64,000 bases of DNA, from NCBI GenBank assembly GCA_029876055.1, contig CM056878.1, forward strand, positions 2,666,001 through 2,730,000, written 5' to 3'. The translations under genes and the position numbers were made by a program. Positions 32,476-42,552 of the stretch are shown here, piece after piece; the first letter of the stretch is position 1, and every line of letters starts with the position of its first letter. The notes beneath the pieces were generated by a model, which saw only the letters and a list, made by a program, of their open reading frames with translations, was not told where the DNA came from and made no database searches. This stretch comes from Madurella fahalii. Its lineage: Eukaryota > Ascomycota > Sordariomycetes > Sordariales.

Positions 32476-33991
32476 TTATACACGAGCCGTTCCGTTTGCG
32501 TACCCGGAATGTTGAGTTTGTAAACTGTCGAGAGGCAGCGCACTAACATTCGCCCACTTCCCCATAGAATGCTGGTCCTCGAGCTTGTAGTACTCGTTGA
32601 TATTTTCAGTGCTGCTCCCCTCCTTCTGCCGCGAGCCCTGGGACCGCTTTGTAGACTTCTTGCTGGGCCCACGGTTGCTGGTGCGGTTCGAAGTAGAGAG
32701 CAGAGACGTGAGGCGCGTGTACCAACCGGACTCCGCGATGAAACCGGCCCAGAAGGCCTTCACGGCGGGGACGCAACCGGCAGCGATGACGATGGCGGTC
32801 TCGAGAAGACTGCAAGGAAAGTGGTGTTAGTTTCCATAATCGCATTTCTAATATGGTGGGGACGAGGTGGGCTAAGTTCATGTAGGTAGGTAGGTAGTCG
32901 CCGGACTGAGACTTACGTTAGCACCATTGCGAGCTCGATGTCCGTGGGCTTGCCCGACGCGGCATCAAATTTGTATTTCATGGAGATGGCGGAGCCGACA
33001 ACAGCGCTGAAGGGAGAAACAGGTGTTAGTGTTAAATAAGAAGTGATAATGAAAATAAGACCGAGCCTGAAGGAGCCATGAGAGCCTCCGGAATGGTATC
33101 GTAGCTGTGACTTACATGATACCGATCAAAAACACAACCGCCAGACCGATTTTCTTATCCAACGAGAGTTGCAGCTGGAGGATGAACGGGATCGGCAGAA
33201 TAAAGATGATGACATCGGCCGCAAGTCCAAGCGGGGCAATGACATAACCCGCCAAAGAACTGGCATCGGTGCATCGCGATACGTAGCTCAAGAAGACGGT
33301 CATGTCGTCGTCGAGCGAGGGCGGCTTGCAGATGACGGCGTTGTAGATGTCAGCCGCAATGATGCCAAAACCCAGGACGACGATGGTGATGATGGATACT
33401 ACGCGGATGCAGCGGTAGATCCCGAATATGCGTATCAGGAGCACAAGCACTGGGAGTTTCGCCGTCCACGTGGAGAGGCCGGAGAGGAAGATTTGAGTTT
33501 CGGCATACTGTTTGTTGTGAACATGTTAGCTTGTTGTACTTCTTAAGGTGGAGGGGGCAAAACGAAAGCTTTGCTTACCACGGCCATCCGACGGATTGCT
33601 GGCCTTGGGTCCAACTCGGACGCGAAACCTCTGATTTGCACTGGCGTTTATGAGTTCTATTAGTCCTCGCTGCGCTCAGGTCCGAGAGTACCTAGCAAGA
33701 AGAAGGCGGGAAGGGGCTGACGAACACTGATCCAACTCATAGAAGAGTCCAAAACTCGCAGCCAGGAAAAGAACCGCAATGACAGAGAGGTCTAAAACAC
33801 GATTAGCTGCGCCCGTGCGAGGGCCTCAACCCAGGGAGCCGGGTCTTACAGTCATCGGGCTGGAGCTTCCTGGTCTGGTGAAAGTTGGCCGCGAGACGGA
33901 CCGTGACGATTCCGGCCGTGAAAACGGATAAGGTTATCCCGGCGGCCAGGAAGCCGCCGGCAGTCATACTAGAAGAAGCTGTAGTACTCAT
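32476..33991 (-). CDS. PTH11/rhodopsin-type integral membrane protein
   Basis: A seven-helix membrane protein of the large fungal family that includes the PTH11 receptor. Six exons on the minus strand join in phase to 361 residues: 33991-33850, 33791-33726, 33640-33579, 33507-33116, 33006-32917 and 32809-32476. Hydrophobic helices include GGFLAAGITLSVFTAGIVTV, YLSVIAVLFLAASFGLFYEL, VVSIITIVVLGFGIIAADIY and LGLAADVIIFILPIPFIL. The stretch VSRCTDASSLA between helices carries the conserved Cys of this family. There is no N-terminal CFEM domain, so this is the shorter class. The cytoplasmic tail is Ser/Thr/Lys-rich (NRTSNRGPSKKSTKRSQGSR). The family is common next to specialised-metabolism and pathogenicity-related genes, but the ligand is unknown. 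Confidence 0.88.
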
Positions 33992-35161
33992 GGTGAAGCT
34001 GAAGGGAAGAGTCGTGATCGCTGATCGGCAACTGTTTACGCGAGGCTACACGCCGAATATGTCACTCTAGACGTGAGTCTCGGATGAGGTCGAGTGCATG
34101 CAGCAAGGCAAGAATTTTAAGCTTCGACTTCTGATGATAAGAGTCGGCGAGAGCACGCTTGAACTCAACGTTCGATGAAACCAAAAGGTCCAGCTGTGCC
34201 TCCCTGACGGCGTTGAGCGGCGAGAGTCAAAACACTCCTGGACTCGGATGGGGGGTGGAGGGGGGAGGAAGCGGGATGGCCAGAATAGGAGGAACGGAAT
34301 GGGACATCATATCGTGACTGACTGAACTGACTGACTGGCGAGCCCCCCTCTACGAAGCTGGCTGAGGTGTAGCCACCCGTCTTTTCCTCTCTGTCAGCTT
34401 GGAGTCTACGCCGCCCTCTCACACCTCGATAAACTTCATCGCCGCGGGGAATATGCCTCAATTCCTCGGACCCGTCTGCTCGTTATCTTAGTTAAGCGCC
34501 TCGGCTACAGCGGTCTAGCCACGGCGCAGCTCGTCGTGCCTTTTTCCTACATCTGCAGTTTGCCTGTTTGCCTCCAGGCCGTGCCCAGAAAGTGAAGTGT
34601 CAGCGATGGGCGAGCCAATGAACAAGGTGGTCGAGGCTTGGAAGCATGTTGGGACCGTGTGTGAATGCAGGCCCCACCACGTACTGTCCCGCCTCTGGGT
34701 CTGGGTGCTAACATGTCACCCTTGTTGGTCGGGAAAAATCGGTACTGGTCTGCATGACATGGCGGAGAACTAGCCAGTAGATCAGAGGTAGTATTGCATC
34801 GCATGGCATCGCATCGCATCCCACCGCATCGCATCCCATCCCATTGCTTAGTTCCAATCATCAACCGGTTGCTTGGAGCGCATGTAGGATGATGTAGCAC
34901 AACATACTATTGAGCCGGCTGCGTTGTCCTTTGGGGGCCTCACCAAGTGAAAAGTTCCACACTATTGGATTGGCTTCGGTGACTAAAGGGTTTGGCGTAA
35001 GAGCTACTCGTTCCAGCCCCCCGCGTTGCCGCTTACCAACGACTCAGGGTGACATGCATTGGCGTCGCCGCACCCTAGAGCCCCGTGTTAATATTGAGCG
35101 CTCCTCGTGCGAATCACCATCAGAGCCATCAACCATCTCATTCGCCTTCCCTGAGAGCACC
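33992..35161. other. Intergenic, divergent promoter region
   Basis: Lies between the PTH11-like gene (minus) and the FAD oxidase gene (plus), so it should hold both promoters. It contains an imperfect GCATC/CCATC pentamer repeat (34797-34850). The open frame running into the oxidase from 34910 lacks domain similarity ahead of the chosen ATG. Confidence 0.5.
34797..34850 (+). repeat. Imperfect (GCATC)n repeat
   Basis: Roughly ten pentamers alternating among GCATC, GCATG and CCATC. It lies 300 bp upstream of the FAD oxidase start. It is likely simple-sequence drift, but tandem sites of this size could also bind a regulator. Confidence 0.7.
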
Positions 35162-36756
35162 ATGGTGTCGGCCAATAGCATGATCCAAGCCTTGCGGGCG
35201 TCTATCCCCGCCGGCAACCTCTATGTGAGAGGTAGCGCAGGGTATGAAACGGTGAATAACGGGTACCTGTCCGGCTTGGAGAGCGACCTCAAGCCTCTGC
35301 TCATCTTCCAGCCCGCCAGCGTCGCAGAGGTCGTCACCTTCGTAAAAGTCATCAAGCCCTTTGCCGAGCATATCCCCTTCGCCATCCGTGGCGCTGGGCA
35401 GCAACCTCTCCCCGGTTGCGCCAATATTGACGATGGCATTACCTTGGACCTGGCCCTGCTCAACAGCATCACCCTCACGAACAACAATTCCGTTGTCCAG
35501 CTCGGAGCCGGCGTGCGCTGGGGCGCAGTCTATGAAACGCTGGATCCCCTGGGTCTCAGCGTGACCGGCAGCCGAAGCGCAGCAGGTGGTGTCGGAGGGT
35601 TGGCACTGGCAGGTTCGTCCGTCACTGTGCCAGTCTTGACACGCCCCTCAGAATCCTCTCTAACTAGGCCTCTGCAGGCGGTCTGTCTTTCTTCTCCAGC
35701 AGCCAAGGCTTCATCTGCGACAACGTCGTCAACTTCCAAGTCGTTCTCAGCTCCGGCAAGGTCGTCAACGCCAACGCCAACGAGAATGCCGACCTCTGGG
35801 TCGCCCTCCGCGGCGGCGGTAACAACCTCGGTATCATCACGCGCTTCGACTTCCGGACCTTCGAGCAAGGACTACTGTGGGGCGGTAACGTCTTCTACTT
35901 TGGAGACAGCTTCCCTGGCCAGATCGAGGCTCTGGTCACCGAGCTTACCAAGCCCAATGCGACGGACTTGACGCACTTGATGATCAGCATCGGCTACTCG
36001 GCCGCCATGGCCGCTGCGTTCGGTGTCCCCATCATGTGCTTGAACCAGCCGTACTACACTGAGGCTGTCGAGAACCCCCCCATCCTTGAGCCCTTTACGA
36101 ATATAACCCCGCAGGTCGACGCACTCAACTCTATGGCGTTGAAGTCTGTCGCGGCCGCGGCGTCGGAGCAAACCTCAGCCGGCCAGTCCCAAGTCAGGTA
36201 CGAGCACATTCGCGTATCCCGGGAGCTCATCGTTGGCTCGGTCTAATCAACCCTGTCTCTCTCTCTACCTAGGGCTGCATACATCAACATGGCAGTCAAG
36301 GCCGACGTAGCCACCCTGCAGGCCATCAGCGAAATCTACAAGGCCGCCCTTCCGCCCGTCTATGGCGTCGCCGGTGCCACGTTCTCACTCACCTTGCAGC
36401 CCTTCCCCGTCTCGCTTCTGGCCAAGTCGGATGCCGCCGGAGGCAACGTGTTAGGCCTGCACGCCGCGGACGGCCCCATCGTCTCGGTTCTGCTTCTCTC
36501 GTACTGGACAGACAGGGCCGACGACGCTGCCGTGATCTCCTTCATGGAGAGCGCACTGGCGGAGATGCGGGCGGACGCGACGGCCAAAGGCACGATTATT
36601 CCGTACATCTACATGAACTACGCCTTTACTGGGCAGGATGTGATCAACTCGTACGGGCCTGCAAACAAGGCGAAGTTGCAGGCGGCGAGCAAGAAGTACG
36701 ATCCCATCGGACTGTTCCAGAAGGGAGTCCCGGGCGGGTTCAAGCTGTTCGACTAG
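35162..36756 (+). CDS. BBE-type FAD-linked oxidase
   Basis: A flavin-dependent oxidase of the PCMH/berberine-bridge-enzyme (BBE) type. Three exons, 35162-35612, 35678-36197 and 36273-36756, join to 484 residues. The FAD-binding part has FQPASVAEVVTFVKVIK, then FAIRGAGQQPLPGCANIDDG, then LGAGVRWGAVYETLDPLGLS and LWVALRGGGNNLGIITRFDF. The C-terminal BBE segment reads MNYAFTGQDVINSYG and KKYDPIGLFQ. In most relatives the first motif is GGH, with His linked to FAD; here the equivalent position is Gln (GAGQQP), so covalent attachment by that His is not possible. No signal peptide is seen. Part of the redox block; the substrate cannot be told from sequence. Confidence 0.92.
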
Positions 36757-38603
36757 ACTGGCAAAAACCAAACCGGGAAGCGGGAGAGGGGAGATGCGAC
36801 GCGGATGTTTACGCGCATAGAGAATTCTTCCGTGATTAACGACCCGTAATGATCTTGGATGTTTCTCGTAGATCTCTCCGTATAGATGAACATGAATCGT
36901 TTGCCTTCGAAGCCTATCAGCTTAATGGACTGGTTAAGCTCAGGGATACTGACATTGCAACCCCCTTCCATAATACAGGCAGGCAACGAGTACAGGATGT
37001 TCAAAATAATCACCTGAGCACCTTAGCTAAGGTAAGTAGCACTGGACTCATGGTAACCTAGATGTCGGGTGGATTTCAGGCGGGGTAGAACCTGGCCTTC
37101 AGCACCTTTACAAAGATTAAGGGTGACTTTGGAAATCCGCATAATTCATTAGTAGTTTATTTATGACGGCGAGTGAGTGTTCTGGAATCGAATTGATTGC
37201 TACTGCTAGCCAAGTGATCATAAACAGGGACAGCTCGCTCAAGTCAATGATTGAGCAGCTCACATCTCTCAAGTTCCCCACGACCGACTACACCCGCAAG
37301 GAAATCCCTATCACGCTGACGAACATCGCTCTCGACCTCTACCAACCCTCGGAATGGAGGGGATCAAGATGTTGCATTGTAGTGTCTCGCTGTGCATCTG
37401 GCTGGTGTATTATTTGGTGCTTCAAAGGTATAGTTGAAAATGATTGATAATCCAACATTTGAATCCGGAACCCGTGTAGCCGGTGATTGGTAGCCTGGCG
37501 TTGAAACAGAGACTGGTAAAGCTGCAAGCGGTGGCGACAGTCTCGAAGCAAAGTAACCGAGGCACACATTGAGGTATCATGTTCAGACGATCCGAGATTC
37601 CCCACGTTACCATGGGAGGTCCGGCAGGTTGAGCCCTATCCTCCGACAGCGCGTAGTTTTGTCAGCCTGCCGATGTACAGTACATAGCAGTGGAGGATGG
37701 GGGCCAAGGCGCGAGCATAGGTAAAACCGCCTTGCCTCTCGATGAGATCAGGGATGTGTTGAAGGACCCCGAGGGCCGATGACCACGCGCCAAACAACTT
37801 ACCTAAGGTATTAACCTACTATAATTACTCGCTAATAAACATGGCTACCGTCAAGGCATCCAAGTGCCGGTTCAGTGAGACACACGAATCATGCTCACTG
37901 CACTGGACTTGGCCAAAATCTGACTCATCTCCCATGCGCGATCAGTAACAATCCCTGTCTCTGCATGTGAAAACCGCGCAGCGTAGATGTAAGGCCCGGG
38001 GCCCGCTTATTAAGGTTGCAATACCACTGCAGGGCTTGATGAGATAGATCTCCGATCAACTATACTATGGAACACAAGTACCCCGCGGCAAGTTAGGGTA
38101 CACGTACCTTTGTGGGTCGCTTTGCCGCACGGAGCAGTAATATCAGGCATCCTTCGAACCATTCCGCTAGACCAGTGTAGCGCCGCGAGCCTGCAGAGAG
38201 GTTGGGTGGTGGGGTGGAGAGTTCGGCTGCCCAGTCTTGTAAATGGGAATCCGTGGCAGGTTCTGTACAGATACAACCACAGACGCATCTTGGTGCAGTC
38301 CATCACCAATACCCGTGCTACTTCAATGCTCCGCAATAATTGCGAGACGAGCCCGAGGCGGTGGCGCCGCTTTCCACTCCGGGCCCGGGGAGCTGCATGT
38401 GTGCGGAGACGAGATACTACGTAGTAACTGTAAGGCCAAGATTCAATATTCTAAATAATATGAAAGGTGATGATGTTCTCTTACCGTTATCCCGTGACCC
38501 GTGCCTAAGCGCCGCTCCATCGTTCTCTACCTGTCGCTTTGTACCATCCATTTACGAGTCCTATTGAGGTAATTGGGTATCTCCGAAGCTTCGATCAAGA
38601 AAA
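36757..38603. other. Gene-poor stretch between two FAD enzymes
   Basis: About 1.85 kb without a recognised gene. An open frame at 37163-37447 (+) contains SSLKSMIEQLTSLKFPTTDY and looks weakly protein-like but has no known motif. It could be a relic of a lost cluster gene. The right part is the promoter of the amine-oxidase-like gene. Confidence 0.4.
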
Positions 38604-40103
38604 ATGTTTCCCATCTTGCTTCTGTTAGCCAGGCTGGGCTGCGTCGTGCATGCAGCGTCATCGCCCTACCAATACGCATCCGTTATCGACAACTACGAGG
38701 GAGAGTATGGCGAAGTGGTCCAGAGGGACGTGTGCGTCATCGGAGGAGGGGCCAGTGGTGTGCATGCTGCCGTCTCACTGCTGGACCTGAACAAGACGGT
38801 GGTGGTGGTTGAACGCAAGGACCGCCTTGGAGGTAATACCCTCACCTACATAGACCCAGGCACGAACATTCCCATCGACGTTGGCGTCGTCGTATTCCAG
38901 CCGCTCCCTGCTGTCCTGCGCTTCTTCGACAAATTCAACGTGTCACTGGTCAACACTTCTACTGTGACGCTCAACGTGCCAGGACAACCTGCCAACCTCT
39001 CGGTTCCGGCCCCCCTGTACCAGACAATCCCCTCATTCACCGACTTGCGGGACGGATCTGAAACTACCATCGGGCAGGATGGTGTCGCCATCGGGGAGGC
39101 CCTGGCTGGGTTGGCGGCCGTCATTGCCAAATATGCCTACATCTTGGATGGTTTCCAGGCTCTTCCCGATCCGGTGCCGGAGGACCTCATCATGCCTTTT
39201 GGGGACTTTATGACCAAGTACAACCTCACGGCCGCAATCCCCATCGTCTTCAGAATTGCCCAGGGCTTAGGAAGCCTACTGCAGCTGTCGACCCTGTACG
39301 TAATCAAGTACTTTAACCTCGGCGACGTTGTCGCCCTCAGCGAAGGGTACCTCACGCAAGCTCAGGGGAACAACTCATTGCTGTACACCCGGGCCACGGA
39401 GTACCTAGGAGCTCAAAATATCCTGTTCGAGTCCACCGTCATCTCCGCCAACCGCCAAAACGCAGCGTCAGGCCGTCCTGAGCTCCTCGTCTCCACGCCC
39501 GGTGGTGTCAGGTTGCTCTCCTGCGGCCAGATCGTCCTGACCATCCCGCCCACTCTTGCAAACCTCGATGGATGGGACCTGACCGCCGAGGAGCACGCCG
39601 TCTTCTCCCAGTTCAATGGCGCCACAGGCTACTGGACGGGCCTGGTCAAGGGCGTGGGGCTGAACCAAACAGTAGCCTACCGGAACGCGGCATCCGGCAC
39701 GCCCTTCCACCTCCCGGTGCTGCCAGCGCTGTACGATGTGGCCGCGGTGGGTGTGGTCGACGACGTGTGGTGGATCAAGGTCGGCGCCGACACGTCCACC
39801 CTGCCCGACGCGCAGATCCAGGCCTATGCCATCCGGGAGGTGCAGACGCTGCAGGCGGCTCAGAACGTGCCTGTCACGGAGCCCGAGTGGCTGATTTTTG
39901 ACTCGCACTCGCCGTTCATGATGCAGGCCAAGCCTGAGGCAATCAGGGCGGGCTTCTACAAGAAGTTGGTCGCGCTGCAGGGCGGTCTGGGAGGGACCAT
40001 GTTCTACAGCGGAGCGGCGTTCCATACACATTATAGTGGGTATCTGTGGCGGTATAACGAGGATGTATTAATTCCCAAGATGATGGGGCGAAGCTGCCGA
40101 TAA
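38604..40103 (+). CDS. Secreted FAD amine-oxidase-like flavoprotein
   Basis: A single-exon flavoprotein of 499 residues. The N-terminus MFPILLLLARLGCVVHAASS is a signal peptide with a likely cut after VHA, so the enzyme probably enters the secretory pathway. The dinucleotide-binding motif DVCVIGGGASGVHAAVSLL is followed by VVVVERKDRLGGNTLTY, the classic flavin-containing amine oxidase start. Several NxS/T sites are present (NVSLVNTS, NLTAA, NQTVA). The C-terminal FAD-contact region is MFYSGAAFHTHYSGYLWRYN. Overall arrangement resembles the beta-cyclopiazonate dehydrogenase-like group of fungal oxidoreductases; I propose that group from general resemblance and cannot confirm the substrate. It is the last gene of the accessory redox block. 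Confidence 0.85.
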   Translation: MFPILLLLARLGCVVHAASSPYQYASVIDNYEGEYGEVVQRDVCVIGGGASGVHAAVSLLDLNKTVVVVERKDRLGGNTLTYIDPGTNIPIDVGVVVFQPLPAVLRFFDKFNVSLVNTSTVTLNVPGQPANLSVPAPLYQTIPSFTDLRDGSETTIGQDGVAIGEALAGLAAVIAKYAYILDGFQALPDPVPEDLIMPFGDFMTKYNLTAAIPIVFRIAQGLGSLLQLSTLYVIKYFNLGDVVALSEGYLTQAQGNNSLLYTRATEYLGAQNILFESTVISANRQNAASGRPELLVSTPGGVRLLSCGQIVLTIPPTLANLDGWDLTAEEHAVFSQFNGATGYWTGLVKGVGLNQTVAYRNAASGTPFHLPVLPALYDVAAVGVVDDVWWIKVGADTSTLPDAQIQAYAIREVQTLQAAQNVPVTEPEWLIFDSHSPFMMQAKPEAIRAGFYKKLVALQGGLGGTMFYSGAAFHTHYSGYLWRYNEDVLIPKMMGRSCR

Positions 40104-42552
40104 TGATTGAATACTTGGGTTAGTAGCAGGCACACATACCTACCTAGTGAGAATGAACATTCGTTCTATAGCGAGCTTAGCTCAATGTAGCAAGTTTAGT
40201 ATCAGAGAAGAAGAAGTGGAATTATCTGAAAATGACCTTGGCATAATTCCTACTAATTAGTATCCCTCTTGGTAAGCAAACATCGATGATCGGGGATACG
40301 CCCTTTGTGACCTGCTCTTCCGGGTCCTGGGGGCTGCAACGTCGCGTAGTCACGCGCAGCCGAGTGATGGCTGGAACAGTCGTTTTGTGAGTATCACGAA
40401 GTGAGGATTTTGTGGGACGACCCAAAAAATAGGTACTCACCGCTCCCGCTCAACAGCGACGGGGCCGCGGTCCAATCGACCGGCCGTCGCCGGAACAATC
40501 GATGATCGACGCAACTACCTGAGGGTAGTTACAAAGACAACAACCGATCGCGAGAGGGGCTACGTGGCCTGCAAACGAGTTTGTTTGCGAACAAGGAGGA
40601 TACTAAATACAAGAACCAATCCGGCCTCTCCGACAATGTGAAGGAAGGACAGGACACCCTCGGCCCAGCCCGGGTCTGGGAACTTGCAGCGCGGTGTGTC
40701 CCCGGTAGTTACGAGGATACGGAGCGAAAGCTACGATACGACTAACGCTTGCGAAGAGTCGTTAGGCCGACCGCGGAGCGTTGGCGGAGTTGCGGCCCCG
40801 GCTCGCACCGCGGGCCCGGGTTACTGTACGATCGTTGTGCTGTCACCTCTCTCGTTGAAGTTTGGGTCCCAGTTGCTTTTCCATACACTAACAAACCCAA
40901 TTGTGGAACATGTGATCAGTTTTTGCCGGGATCTGTTTGCAACCTGGCGCTGGTCCCCCACATCGGCTGGATTCTGTATCCTTGGCGCACAAAGTGTTGT
41001 ACAAAGAGTGAGGTGGTGCCGAGACAATCCACGGTTTTCCCCCTAACATCCGCTTGTGCTCCGCGGGGCCGTGTCGTTGAGTGTAGCATCGATACGGCAT
41101 AATCAGTTTATGGGCATTCTGCTGAGCTGCAGCCCGAATGGTCGAGACCATCCTCGGCTCATTGTGCAGAATAGCTTGTTTTTCTGGGTGGAGAGAGCTA
41201 AGTCTAGCTAAGCATTGGGATGCACCAAAGCATTCGCTGGGCAATGTCTCGGCGCGTCTTGGCAGCAGCTGAGCTTCCGACAACACACAGGCCATTGCTT
41301 GACCATCTTGGACCGTCTATGTTGATGTGTCCGCCTCATGAGGCCAACCGTGGTCGGACTGTCCGGAGTGTAACCAAAAGACAAATCCCCTTTCCCCGAA
41401 AGCCGCGGGCGCACCCACCGAATGAAGGCGGGAGCTGAACAGGCTCAAAAAGCTCCGCCATGCGCCAAGCGTGAGACATCGAGTCAATGACAGCATACCT
41501 TGGGAAGACTGCTTCCAACGCCGTTGCTGATCGTACCGCAGAGCATCCGGCCTGAGCGGAAAGGGCTGGCGCGAATCGAGCGGATACAGAGCTGGAGAAG
41601 AAGTACGACCGTGTGTAAGCTGGTGGTTGCACATCGCGACGCTTTGGAAGGCTTCCAAATAGTTAAATAGGTTAAGGGTTACGAGTCGGAACGAGAAGCA
41701 GGCCCGGGTGGCTTGAGCGCTAAGTTATCGTTAGCTTCTTTCATAGCAGACCATTCGACCCACCATGACCGCATCGCCGCCACTTGCTTGCTGCCAAGTC
41801 CGTGCGGCAAGGCGGGAACAGTGGGAGGAAAAAGAACGGAGGCAGCTTCACGGGCTGTACTCCGGGCTCTTGCTTATAAGATTGTTCCTGGATACCGCTT
41901 CTCCCCGACAATGGCGGTCCTGTTCGTATCATTGTCGTTCCCACACAGTTCCGGAGACCGCTCGGGAAGTTCGCGTCGCTCTCCCCCCTCTTGTTGGTCG
42001 TCGCTGCAGGCGACTCCCGGTCCTCCGCCTGTTGTTTTCCCGCCCATTCCCGTCCTTTGGCCAAAATTTTGGACTGCAGGTTCTCTCCGGTTCACTTGGT
42101 ACAGTACCAAACCTTGCCCAGGTCCGAGGCCGGGGCACGACTGAAAAAGCTTTTTCCACCTGCCTTGCTGGCCCAATCGGACTGGAACCCGAGATCAGGC
42201 CTGTGCCGGGTCTGCGCGCAGTTTTTTTTTTTTTTTTTTTTTTGCTGACACACGACTGCACCGGCGCGTAGGCGCGCTTCCTTTATGTATCGATTTCTGT
42301 CCCGTGTCCAGATCCGATCCAGGGGACAAACAACGAGAGCGACACTGGGCAACGGGCGTTTGGTCGGTGAGGATTGAGTGTTTCCCCTCTCTGGTGACGT
42401 CGTCATACATCTCCAGAATTCCTGGCTGAGAGCACCAATCACGACCCGACCCCGAGCCACTCGCCTAGACAGGGCGCATTGCCGGCTCCGCCAGCCGGCA
42501 ACCTCCCCCCCCCCCCCTCCGGTACCCTCCCCGCCTCCCCAAACGATAAGCC
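40104..42552. other. Long gene-free stretch before NHA1
   Basis: About 2.4 kb with many short overlapping frames on both strands and no recognisable domain. It separates the accessory redox block from the conserved genes to the right. The end carries a T22 run (42222-42243) and a C-rich tract (about 42505-42517) that belong to the NHA1 promoter or 5' UTR. Confidence 0.5.
42222..42243 (+). repeat. T22 homopolymer
   Basis: An uninterrupted run of 22 T about 310 bp upstream of the NHA1 start. Length is likely variable and uncertain in assembly. Confidence 0.85.

Noticed and set aside
37163..37447. Small ORF between the two FAD enzymes as a cluster gene
   Set aside because: No recognisable motif and no intron partner; left as a possible relic.
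40401..40740. Possible second LTR-like block
   Set aside because: Some GTAGTTAC-like ends were seen, but no matching terminal repeats or target duplication.
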